Part shown: positions 1 through 11,159 of the stretch, in pieces
How the letters are laid out: each line of letters starts with the position of its first letter
Numbering within the stretch: position 1 is the first letter of the stretch
Assembly (NCBI GenBank): GCA_964023205.1
Contig: OZ026842.1
Span: 35,479,501-35,543,500, forward strand
Reading direction: 5' to 3'
Origin: Lutraria lutraria
Lineage: Eukaryota; Mollusca; Bivalvia; Venerida; Mactridae
Length of the DNA: 64,000 nt
Notes under the pieces: generated by a model
Databases searched by the model: none
What the model was told of the DNA's origin: nothing
The model's input: only the letters and a program-made list of their open reading frames with translations
Position numbers and translations under genes: made by a program

Positions 1-259
1 TTGCGGGAATAATAAATGGGGCTACACATCAGGGGCCTGAAATTGGAAACAAAATTGAATGTACATGCACACGATATCATTGAAGATGATTACCAGTCCG
101 AACCTATCTTTTTCCAAAAATACAATAATACAAGTTGGTTGTATGTACAGTAAAATTTACTCCCAGTAAAACTAAACCAGTATTTAATCGCCACGTAAAA
201 CATTTTTTTAAAATATCGTACGCAAGTAAGTAAGTATATTTATAATGCGATGAAACAAA
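1..259. other. AT-rich sequence, nothing recognised
   Basis: No convincing exon or repeat is seen here. A short minus-strand open frame exists but has no splice sites or family signature. Confidence 0.4.
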
Positions 260-293
260 GACATATGGGCATAAATCAAAATAATGAAGACAA
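260..293 (+). repeat. Left arm of a 34-bp perfect inverted repeat
   Basis: This segment begins GACATATGGGCATAAATC and its exact reverse complement lies at 3079-3112. Identity stops abruptly on both sides of both arms. The arms bracket the boxed tandem array, so they may be terminal inverted repeats of one large element or two insertions of a short repeat in opposite orientation. Confidence 0.75.
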
Positions 294-429
294 TATTTCT
301 TTTCAAGATTTAAAGAATACCACACAACATAGGAATGTAATTTAATGTTCTGATGGTGTGTCTTGATGTTGTTAAAAATGTTGCAAAATTTCAGCTTGAT
401 TGTGTTACTCGTTCAAAAGTTACATTAAA

Positions 430-2620
430 AAAACAGGCGAAAAATGTCCCGAGTGTAACACTTTTAGCGTGACATTTTTTCTTTACACATTTTTCAAATT
501 TTTATATTTTGTTCAGTTTTTGGGTAAGTAATCAATGATTGTTTTTAATTTCATTGTACATGTGTTATATTTAAGATTTAATGCATTTTGTTCAAATATT
601 TCAATAATAAGTAATATTTAGAAATCACCTTTCAAGTGCACATGTAAAATATTTTGCTCAAGGAAAAAATGGAAATTCAAATTGATGATATTGCTGTAAG
701 TAAACTGATGCTTGAAAAGAACATGCAGTTTAACATATTGATAGGCATATGTGTCCATGTTGTTTTAAAAAAAGAAACGATCAAAAGAATAATTTGTTTT
801 TTAAGTTATACCATCTTGAATAAAGCTGATTGGAAATGTCCCGAGTGTAACATTTTGCATTTAGATAAGATTTTTTTTATCATTCTTTGAATTTGATATG
901 TTTTTTCTCTATTTCTCAAACAGAAGCGTACCCAGAAGCTCACAAAACTAAAACAAATTCATCTAGTGCAATTCATTTTTGTCTACATGGTTTTAAGTGT
1001 TGTCCCGAGTGTAACGCTATATATTCATCATCTTAATTTTGATATGTAACTTATAGAACAGTAGTCCATGTTAATTGTTTTCCACATTTATAGCAAATAA
1101 CTGACGTGGATAAATACTTTAAAGTCTGAAACAGTGATATGGAGCATGTTTAAAAAGTTTGAAAGTTGTAATAAAAATAGTTCTATCCAGATATATATAC
1201 CAAGTAGATTTGTTCAGTATACTGAAGATAAAAAGTAATTTATCTTTTATTTTGATGAAGAAACATTCTCAGATGAAAACAATATAGAATTTATCGATTT
1301 ATTTCATGATTTCTAAACATATTTTACATGTTGTATTATTTATATATAACAATTGAAAATGTTACACTCGGGACACAAACACATCTTCATGCAATATTAT
1401 ACACAAATTCGGTTTGCTTTTACAGAAACTATACTGGTAACAAAATACTAACACTGCAGGGTCATGAAGTTACAAAATGCCTAAATTAGTGGTAAAACTC
1501 CCATTTATAGAGGACTGAAAAGAAGCACACTCAGAGTAGAAAGACTTGAAATTGATGTTTTATTATTAAACATTTTCTAGAATATACGAGGGTTGTCCTT
1601 TAAGTATGTAGACTTTTCTCATAACTCGGTTATTTTTCAAAAATTTTAAATCTAATTTCAGTGATGCATAATTGAAATCTTCCTTGACTTATGTTTCAAA
1701 TACATAGTTCATGTTCAAAACATTTCAAAACCTTTAAGTATTGTTTTACTTAAAATAAACAAAGAAGAAATTGTGACCATGCGCTTTAGAAGTTTGTCCC
1801 GAGTGTATTTCTATATGTCTGTTAAAATGACTTAATTCATGTTTAAAATATTTGTTCAACATAGTTTGAAATAGTTTGACTTTGTTGAGAAATCATTTCT
1901 TTAATTTGATAAGTGGCAAAAGTAGTAGGTAAATGTTTTCTTGTAAATATATGATAATGCAATATCAATCGTTACAACTTGACAAATCTACATTTTTAAA
2001 TGTTTTCTAATTCCTCCCCTCCCTCCAACAACATTTTCAACCAACAACAAATCAAACAGTACAGATGTTTGTGTATCTTTTTATTATCTTAAAAAACATA
2101 AAATAAATTGCAACACAATGATCATAGCACTTTCTTTTTTTTGGATGCTAAAAGACTAAACAAATTTGTACGGAGTGTAACCTTTACTTAGTCTGTATAT
2201 ATATAAATTAATAATTCATGTTCAGTAACGCATTTGACTTACCAAATTGGAAATAGTTTTGATTTGTTAAAAAAAAATTCTTATTTAATGAATTGCAAAA
2301 TACATTTGACTAATGTTGTTACAAATCAATTTTATGATACTCCTTATCATAACAGTTTTGTATATTTACGTTACAGTTTTAGAACGTCCCCTGGTATTGT
2401 TGTTTTCACCATTTAAAACTAAAACATTATCAGATAGATTATCTGTTTGTATTTCATAAGAAAATAATGGAACAAATTAAGTGCATTACAATGAAACAAA
2501 TTGTATAACAATAGATTAATAATACTGTCATTATCATAAGACCATACACAAAGAATATCTGTCCCGAGTGTAACGGTGACAGAAGATATTTGGGGGCATT
2601 GTTTAGTTACCAAAGAATAG
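430..2620. repeat. Degenerate ~390-bp tandem repeat with a conserved 15-base box
   Basis: The box TGTCCCGAGTGTAAC occurs at 445-459, 837-851, 1001-1015, 1371-1385 (inverted) and 2560-2574, with decayed copies at 1795-1807 and 2167-2181. Successive starts are 392, 164, 370, 424, 372 and 393 bp apart, so most fit a period near 390. Sequence between boxes is only loosely alike. The clearest match is about 1865-1920 against 2245-2300, both with an AAATAGTTT...TTTAAT...GGCAAA/TTGCAAA pattern. The box is far better preserved than the rest of the unit, which suggests a selected or protein-bound site. No open reading frame of interest lies here. Confidence 0.6.
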
Positions 2621-3078
2621 TACCAATTAAGTGAAAATTCACAAGTATCTTTGAATATACCTGAAAATCGATAAAATTGTATTAGCTAATTTGTATCTGC
2701 AGCAGTAAATGTTACATAAACACTTTTTGAAGCGTATTTAAAAAAAAAAATTTCAAAATGCCAAAAATATTTTTTTTTGGATATTTATGGTTGTATGTAT
2801 ATTTTTTTTTGTATTAAAAAGTTGTTTTCATGAAAGTTTGCTGAAAAAAAAACACAAAAATGCGTTATTCTTTCCATAATTTAATCCATAAGATTGTTTG
2901 AATTTTAAGGCTTGCTATTGAAAATATTTATTTGATTGAAATGTTGTAAATTTGAAGAAGACTTTAATCCTATACTTTAGCCAATGTCAATTTTTCACAA
3001 TATAATATATTTCCAAGCTACTTTTAGCAATATTATGAACACAATTATCATTCTAAATTTGACCCCCCATGTCACGCT

Positions 3079-3112
3079 TTGTCTTCATTATTTTGATTTA
3101 TGCCCATATGTC
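3079..3112 (-). repeat. Right arm of the 34-bp perfect inverted repeat
   Basis: Exact reverse complement of 260-293; about 2.8 kb separates the arms. Flanks differ immediately outside the 34 bases. Confidence 0.75.
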
Positions 3113-5430
3113 AAATATTTATTTTAACAATTCATTCTTTTTTATTTCCACCATGCACAGTAACATAGCATACAATATATGTTTGCTATATTATTCATTA
3201 TGTCTTCAATAATGTTCGTACTCTAAGTTTTCTCTATCAATATCATACATTTTGTATCATGCACTACGTGTTATGGACCCGGGAGGAGTCTTATATTAAC
3301 AGTTACTACTAGTACTGTTCCTACACAATGTAATAATTATTTCATTGCGTTCATTTACAAATGTAGATATGCCATGTCCTTGTAATTCATAACATGATGA
3401 CAAATCCATGGGTGCCAACAATAATTTCCTTCCCAGACACACGATTCCCTTTTTTATTACACTAGGCAGCACTACATGTATTAACATCACAAACAGAGAT
3501 CGATAATTCGGTATGATACATCTTTACTGTTATGAATGCGCTTATTATTGGAGCACTTGCTTGTTCATAGTTAAACACGGTAAATAAAGAATACATTTCG
3601 TCTGAATTCCGTCTTGTCTGATCGCTTGTGTTAGGATTTAATCTTTATGTCAATCATATAAGCAGATTCTTATTGAATTCCTGGCTATTAGTGTTTCTAT
3701 AGTCGACTTTTAAACGGGTTTGGATGTTCTTTGGTCGCCACCTGTTATCTTGGAAAGCATCGTTGAATTTCATCCTCCATCACGTGATTCACGTTTCTCC
3801 AGAACAATGCTACTTCGATTGAAACAGTGACGATTGTTTGACGTTCCTATCAAAATTATTGTTTAGATATAGTCCAAACATATAAGACCACTGTTATATT
3901 GTCAATTAAGTAGCATCTATATATCTTTATAATGGTGTCTTTTTGTATGACATCAGATGTTTGAAAAACCGAAACAGTAAAATTTTGAACTAAAATAAAA
4001 AAGGAATAATCAAAGTTGAAAGTTAACTCTTCACTAAAGCCATACTTTGTCTCTTTGTCATTTGGTCTTTGTTTCAAAATTGCATCTTATTTGGTTAGTC
4101 ATAGCACGCCCTATGACTTTCGTTTATTCCACGTAAATTTTTTCTCTCATATTACCCATTATTATCTAATCATTTCTTATTCAAAGTTGTCTTCGTGGCT
4201 ATACGAAGAAAAAACAAGCATTTAACTGCCAAGCCATTCAGAGTAATTAAACAACGTCTATTTAACAAAGATAATCTCGGGGAAAGTATTTCAGTAATCA
4301 AATACGTACACAATGCAGTGAAAATGTAACACCTCTCCACCAATTGCCATGCAATCCAATTGCCTCTTTTGAAGGTTATTTTGGAACTATAATTGTTTCA
4401 CTCGGCTTCATTCGAGACCATGACGTGTAAATTAAATTCTCGATTCCATCTTTCTGCGATTTTTTGTTTTCAGCGAGCAAGCGCATTAATGATTTATGTA
4501 TACGCGTACAAATCGACTTGACTTGTCCGTACTGATCTAAAATCACTAAGACTAAAAATCGCGACAAACACCAATACGGGAAGAATTTAAAACAGGGCGA
4601 CTATTTTAGGATATGAAATTCTGTTCTTTAAAGGCCATCATGCTCCCAAGAAGCATGCAAATTCATCTTGCAACAAACACACAACAACCTCTTCTCAAAA
4701 CCCGCACTAACGGTGCAGCTTAACCATATCCGTTTTTTTTTTGTTGCTGTGTTGTATGATTTTATTCAGTGCAAAAAGTAAATCTTATACTTATTGGATT
4801 ATAGTGTATTAAGGTTTTCAGGATGAAGGTTTGGTGCAAGTAAGCGTTAGTTTCTTCGTAAACATCTGCATGGTAAGGTTATTTGTGTATGCAGTGCTCC
4901 CAGGGATTCCAAATTTATTTTTCTTCTACATTAATGTAGTCGATAGTTAAATTCCAAAAAAATATATACCTTTTTTTGTGTAAAATGCAGATTCCAAGAT
5001 ATATTAATATACATGCACAGGATATCTGTATTGATGTTAATAACATACACGCATTTATCGACTACTCAATCCTTTATAATGGAAACGTTGAAACCAAAGA
5101 TTCGCTGCACGAAGAACAGGGATATAATTTGTATTCACAACATTGTAGCTGAGAAGATATATTTATGTCCTCAGTTATAGACATATAATTGATGCCTAAT
5201 TAAATTAGGTAACGGTAGAGAAATATTTATTGAGAAAACTAATGAAGTCCTTTAGGAGTGGTGAAATTATTATCTTATGGTAATTTTATTATCGTACGTC
5301 ATACTGAATGGATTATATATCAATGTTTGATCAAAGCTAATAAATTCACCATTTGTATCACAGGAAGTTTGTAAAAGAGTAGACAATTCCAGATTTATAA
5401 CATTAATATAAAAATATGGCAACGAAAACA
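3113..5430. other. Intergenic AT-rich DNA, no gene seen
   Basis: Only short open frames without splice context are present. About 5220-5254 shares some 29 of 35 bases with 10739-10774 (GAAATATTTAT ... AATGAAGTCCTTT), so a small dispersed repeat is likely. Nothing else was recognised. Confidence 0.4.
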
Positions 5431-5444
5431 TGGTCATGAACAGT

Positions 5445-5590
5445 GGTGTAGGAGTAGAGCGTCGGACTCCTAACCCGGAGTTTGCGGGTTCGAATTCCGA
5501 TCGTGGCGGAATTTGAATGGAATTTCACAATCCCTTCTGTCGGCGAGTCATCGCGAGTATAGTTAATATAAGTTGTAAGAACTTGTTCTT
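5445..5590 (+). mobile_element. tRNA-derived SINE-like element
   Basis: The head has an A-box-like GTAGGAGTAGAGCG and a B-box-like GGGTTCGAATTCC at about 5485-5500 with an anticodon-arm-like CGGACTCCTAACCCGG between them. The flanks do not form an acceptor stem, so it is not a functional tRNA gene. It is followed by a unique tail ending in an A-rich run near 5605. Confidence 0.5.
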
Positions 5591-5599
5591 CTGTCCATG

Positions 5600-6665
5600 T
5601 AAAATAAAAAAAAATGTAAACTAAAACATGGTCACTTTATTGATAGAGTAGTGTACATTCGCGTTTTATTAGAATAGATGAGTAGAGCTAAAAGTATTGT
5701 ACATTATATTTCTTCCACGTACCTAATAGTATGAATGACCCTCTCTATATTGGATGTGTACAATTTTCTTCTAAATGAATACCACGTGATCTTATTTATT
5801 ATATTTATAGTTGGATTTTATTATAATTTCGATTTAATGGTTGAAGTTTCTAGGTTCAAACAGATGATAGAATAAAACAAAAACTACGCAGCCGACCTAT
5901 TGGTCGCAATGAGTATAACTCCATTCTTTACCAATTTCACTGATGCTGCTCTCAGAGGAAACGATCGGCATTGCAGGTAACAACATCAGCACTGCTTAGT
6001 ATTAAGACGAACGCACAAAAATACAAAAAGACCGCATACTGTTATAACATAATGGTATTGTTTCTCTCTTTTGCAACACATTTATTTGGTGTAGCAATAG
6101 AATAAGTCAGAGATGGCCATTTATAATCTCCAAACACATCGTAAGCTGATTATCTGACAATTACTGCTTGGAGATCAATGGTTGGTGAGTGAGAGCTGAC
6201 AGTGTCAATGACAAGTGAATGGTGGTACCTTCCAGAAGACTGTTTGTCCACCATTTGTTTTGTATGCTTCTATGTGTTGAGTAGGTCAGTGACTTCTGGA
6301 GAACGTAGTATGCTGAGGCAATGAGAGTTGTTTTGTACATTTGTATATGTTTTGATCAATAAATCATTGTCTTTCCCATAGTCTGCTAAAATTATTACTA
6401 AATGGCTAAATGCTAGCTATTTATAATTCCACAGTGCCAAGATCGAGGTGCATAGAACCCATTTGTTAAAATCAAGAAAAGTAACACTTGGGCTCTGGTG
6501 AATAATGTTTGTGATATAAGATATTTAAGTTCTGATGACGGAAACTACGAATTAAAGATAACGAAAACCATGTTGATTTTTAAGATAATGTGAAGGGATA
6601 AGGTGAAATAATAAAGTTAAAAAAAGCAAATTAATATTTCAACATTAACAATTAAAGCACCATTC
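5600..6665. other. Intergenic DNA, no gene seen
   Basis: AT-rich sequence with no coding exon, RNA gene or clear repeat recognised. Confidence 0.35.
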
Positions 6666-6669
6666 TATT

Positions 6670-7052
6670 TCAAGTCCCATTAGTTTTTTGCTATAAAAAT
6701 ATAAGCAAAAAACAAACAATTGCTGAAACTATCCCAAGATAATAATTACCGACGAAACGAGCCCCTTTTCGACTAAAGACACTCATTTCGCAGTGAATTT
6801 TGCTTTTGTAAACTTAAAATATATAGAGCGCGTGACCTCACTTTATGCCGTGTGCATAATAATACTGCGGGGAAACACAGCTGTCCTATAAATAGTTTTT
6901 TTTCAATGATATTTAAAAAAATAAAATAATGGTTTCGGAAACACTTTTTTTGCTATAAAGTATGCACGGGAGGAAAATACCCCGGATTCCTCTGTTATAT
7001 GACAAAAAGAAACTATTACGACCAATAAATTTATATGCGTTTGGGACTTTAA
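6670..7052 (+). mobile_element. MITE family TTAAAG, copy 1
   Basis: About 380 bp ending ...TTTGGGACTTTAA, with an opposing AAGTCCCATTAG-like start. The interior is clearly alignable with 41109-41495 (same strand) and 39491-39860 (opposite strand): shared blocks include CCCAAGATAATAATTACCGA, TTTTGCTTTTGTAAACTT and AGTATGCACGGGAGGAAAA. There is no coding capacity. The left end here is diverged, so the boundary is approximate. Confidence 0.75.
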
Positions 7053-10000
7053 CTGTTTTAATGTATGTTCATGTAATTTAAGTATTTAAAAAATAATTGA
7101 CTCTAAAAAGGGTACAACAAAGAGTCATTTATCATAATAATTACGTTGTACCTGCAGGTTTTGTAAATTAAAACCAGGACAAACGCTGATTATGTAATGA
7201 TTTCAGTAATTCTAATCATATTATTTTAATAATGCCCCTTTGCTACACCGACGCACTAACCCAAATGCACTAAGCGAAAGTAAGTTAAATGATTTAATCT
7301 ATAGATGTTTTTCGCTATTGCTTCTTTAAATCTTTACTAATTTAGTAGATATGTCTCACCTAAACCCACCTTTAAAGTGTAAATAATCGACCAGAGTACG
7401 TAATAAAAATAATTACTTACCAATCGTCCTTTTGTCCTATGGCAAGTCATTAAAGGCAAATGATTGACTTAGGTGCCATTCATACTGTGTTTAAAATGTT
7501 ATCGTTACTAAGTTATGCCTCGCCTTCGATTATGAAAATCGCCCTCAAGACAATGTGGTTTTGTTGCAATTTCAATTATCTAGATTGAACACTTGTCCAA
7601 TACTGTGTTCTTTATCATTATGCGAATTAAAAACAAAAAAATGTAAGACGCACTACTCTGATCTGAACTGCTACATGAGCCATATATTACATATTATTGT
7701 GTCTCATCAAAGACATGTCTCCAGGAAGGTAATGTAATTTGACCTAGAATTTAAAATGATATTCAAATGCTGAAATATGCTTATTGGAGAGAGAGTGATT
7801 GTGTCTACTAATTGGTAGATTCATACTATTCTGGTGGATTTCGAGTTAAAGGTAACATGTGGATTTGTCGATATTAAATTATTTGACAGATGTTGACCCA
7901 CCATGACTGGTATTTTGGTACAGTTCAGAAAAAATGATCGAGTTGCTTCGGGTTTGAGACCTGGATAAAGGTCATATTCCTCAAATGGTAGCACTTTAAA
8001 TGAGATACAACATCGAAAGTCCGCGATTTCCGATCCACACTTCAAGAGTAAAATTCGATGTGCAAGATGAAGTAACTGTGTTGTGCAGAAGGTATATCAG
8101 ATGCTGTGGATCGTTAAAATGTCTACAGTACATAAAAAATAATGTTAAATAAAACGTTTTAACCAAATACGTACAAAAAATATGGATGAAAACTGGCTCC
8201 TCAGACAAAAGTTCCAATTTAGTCAAATAGACACACAGTCGCATTTCATCATTTGTATTTTTTCTTATACGATTTATGTTTAACGGTTTCCGTCAAGATT
8301 TATACTCGTGATTGTTAACATTTAATGTTCGATGTATAAATTACGAGAAGTGTTAACAAATCCATAATTAAAAAGGACGTAGACAATCAATTTTCTAGGA
8401 ACATCGGGAAATTGTTTGGCTAATCAAATAAGGATTGCCTCTTAAATTTAAGCTTTTCTTTTAATTCAGAATTTCTCCTCAGCAAATTTTATTACAGTGC
8501 GAAATTCACTTGATAAATGGATTGGTTCCTAATTTGAATCTTTCCAGCATGTTAGATGTTAGACAATGATGTGATAAATTAGGTTTTCTGTTTGCTCGTT
8601 CTAAGAATTTTTGTTTTAGTGAACCAGTTGCGTGACTGAAATCTAAATCGTTTTTGTGACTATGGTATGTACTTAGGTATTAAAAGTAATTGGTACATTT
8701 ATGAACGAACGCACACTTTAAGAAACATTAGTCCCTGGATGATGATAACAGTTTTGGGAATCGCATGACTCAAAAAAGAAAACAAGGCGAAAAAATAGTT
8801 TTAAAAACTCGCAAAATTCTAAAGTTTCAAAATGCTATTAAACTTCCCGAGTGTTCTCCTCGAAAACTACAAAAGAAGATAAGATAAGCACAGGCGGGAA
8901 GTAATGACACATGCCAGGGTGCATGAAAACGTCTCAAAGGACGGCTAATCAATAGATATGTACACCTTGATTCAGGGATTAAATCGATTGATATTTTCCC
9001 GCCAAGTTTTCGTTTCAGAGTCAACATCATTTCCCACAATAAATGATGTACGTGTCATTGTATGCTTTTCTTATTCTCAATGTCATCTGATAGATATGGT
9101 GTGTCCACTATCTTCCATTATCAGTTCATTTTCCATTCTCTTCGGGTGCCCACAACCACTTGTATGATGAAAGCTTCAGTCAGAGCAGTCGTAGAAAATT
9201 GTTAAACAAACACCTTTTCAAAGCCAGATAATAAAACTAAGTTGAATAAACGTAACCTTACAGCTTTGTCGTCGGGTAATGAAACCAAAGCTTTGGTAAA
9301 ATCATATGCCTTATTGCAAACATTTTATACCGACTGGGACAATGACACTGAATTTTGCAATACGATTATTTTCCGCTTTGAGGACGGAAGCTAGTTTCAA
9401 ATGAAACTATTGGTATTTCATTTCGTCGAACAAATCATTTTTCATGAGACAATGATCGCGAACTTCAGAGAATGGTTACAATGGAAATTAAAGCAGTCAT
9501 CAAATAACTTTTAATTTCAATAAATTTATAGTGCAATTAAATCAATCTTAATTACGTTTGCGTTACTAATGTTGTACATTTTGTCAGCTTATCGGAAGCC
9601 CTAGCCGTAAATAGTCCTTATGATCATACTATTGTTTCAATTTATTTTTGATATTATTTGGTATTTAAACAGTTTTTTTCAGAATTCGATAAGTATGAAA
9701 TCAGCCGTGAGTTCCTTTAAAGGTAAAAAAGGTAGTACCGAGAACATGATTGCGTAATTGCTGAAATTTAAGGGTGGCGTGGATGAGCATTCTGCATTAA
9801 ACGAAATGTCCTTGCAAACTTCGTAATATTTTTAAATATTTCAGAAGAACAAGAATTAAGACAATTGGTGTTGAAGAATTTACGTATCAGTTTCTATATG
9901 CATTGGTTGTGAAACAATGGGTATTGGAGAATTTATCCATTAAATCAACAATCGTAAATTTAAACTAAGGTCTTAATCTGAAGAATCAGACAAACCCAGA

Positions 10001-10562
10001 GGGGCGGGTAATTTAATGGAAGGAGCGATAAACCTAGAAATAGTGAAAGTTGAACTGCTATCAATGAATAAATGAGTTGGGTATTATCTAGAAACAGAGG
10101 TCGTAAATGTAATATGAGACTGAAAAAGCAAGTAAGACCTTCTTCCATTTTCTTACTCAATATATCTAGTTTTAATTGTATTTATTGCGTTTGAAAATGA
10201 AAAAAAATCTCCTGGAAAATTTCTAGAAAATGAATTCCACTTGTGAAGCACAAACTACAAGAGTAATATGGACGATACATATTATGGATTAGTAATAGAA
10301 ATAGATCACGTAGACCACATCACTGGGTAATTTCATTTCAGAGGTATGTCGTCATGTGATACGGATGCTTTTTATTGTGGATAACATATCTCTTCATTGT
10401 AATTAGTCTTTATCCACAATTCTTTCTTTTGTGTGTAAATCTGCAACAACAATAGAAAGGGCTTCATTTGAGCGGGTTCCTGAAGTTTTTGAAATGATGG
10501 TAGAATGACAGAATGTAGAGGTTCTTATGGCTAAGTCACAATTTCAGTACTAGTGCGGGTAT
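7053..10562. other. Intergenic DNA, no gene seen
   Basis: Several short open frames occur on both strands but none has splice context, a domain signature or biased composition. No repeat with a second copy in the window was recognised. Confidence 0.35.
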
Positions 10563-10883
10563 ATGTTGCCAGGCGATGCGATGAGTGATAACAAATTGGT
10601 GTCAAAGATTGAAACTAGATTCAAGGAAAAGAATCCGCGACTTATTGATGAACTGTTGCAATATGAATTGCTCAGTCATATCTATAGCAAGTCACGTTCA
10701 TACATAATTGAGACAAATTGGTTTATTAGAACCAAGAAGAAATATTTATCGGGAAACTTAATGAAGTCCTTTGGCGATTGTAAAATGGTTATGTATGTGT
10801 ATGGTGTTATAAGCCTAAGTGGTATTGACTTCTGTCTTAATAGTTTTCTTCTCTGTCTTTTGGAGTCATTTAGAATCAATTAA
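10563..10883 (+). CDS. Hypothetical 106-residue open frame, doubtful
   Basis: An ATG-started open frame whose first half (MLPGDAMSDNKLVSKIETR and on) is polar and could be coding. The second half becomes hydrophobic and irregular. The stretch at 10739-10774 resembles non-coding sequence at 5220-5254, which suggests the second half is repeat-derived. No domain is recognised, no splice sites frame it, and no neighbour supports it. It may be an exon fragment, a repeat-derived frame or chance. Confidence 0.15.
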   Translation: MLPGDAMSDNKLVSKIETRFKEKNPRLIDELLQYELLSHIYSKSRSYIIETNWFIRTKKKYLSGNLMKSFGDCKMVMYVYGVISLSGIDFCLNSFLLCLLESFRIN

Positions 10884-10969
10884 CACAATATATCTTAAAC
10901 ATTCGTGGCTCGGTGGACACACATAACGGATAGCATCTGTATCATCATATGTTAGTATTATAGCTATTT

Positions 10970-11150
10970 AGAGAGTAATTGGTCGAGTGGTTATAGTCTG
11001 CGACTTAAAATCACTAGACCCCTCGTAGATGTGAGTTAGATTCCTACCCGGGAACAGGCAACATATTTCTGTCACGTGTAGAGTGGTTTCTTTATAAATG
11101 TTTCTGTGTTGTGTATGTTTTCTGTCAAGTAAGTGTATATGTATAAACAA
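10970..11150 (+). mobile_element. tRNA-Leu/Ser-like SINE fragment
   Basis: TTGGTCGAGTGGTTATAGTC resembles the A box and D arm of a long-variable-arm tRNA, followed by GACTTAAAATCACTAG (anticodon arm) and a decayed B box GAGTTAGATTCC at about 11032-11043. The head is similar to the SINE at 45909-46155, but the body downstream differs. Confidence 0.5.
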
Positions 11151-11159
11151 TAGAAAAAA

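Noticed and set aside
430..2620. CRISPR-like array of spaced boxes
   Set aside because: Box is 15 bp, spacing is ~390 bp, one copy is inverted, and the genome is eukaryotic.
5452..5510. Possible tRNA gene
   Set aside because: B box and anticodon-like arm present but no acceptor stem pairing; better read as a SINE head.
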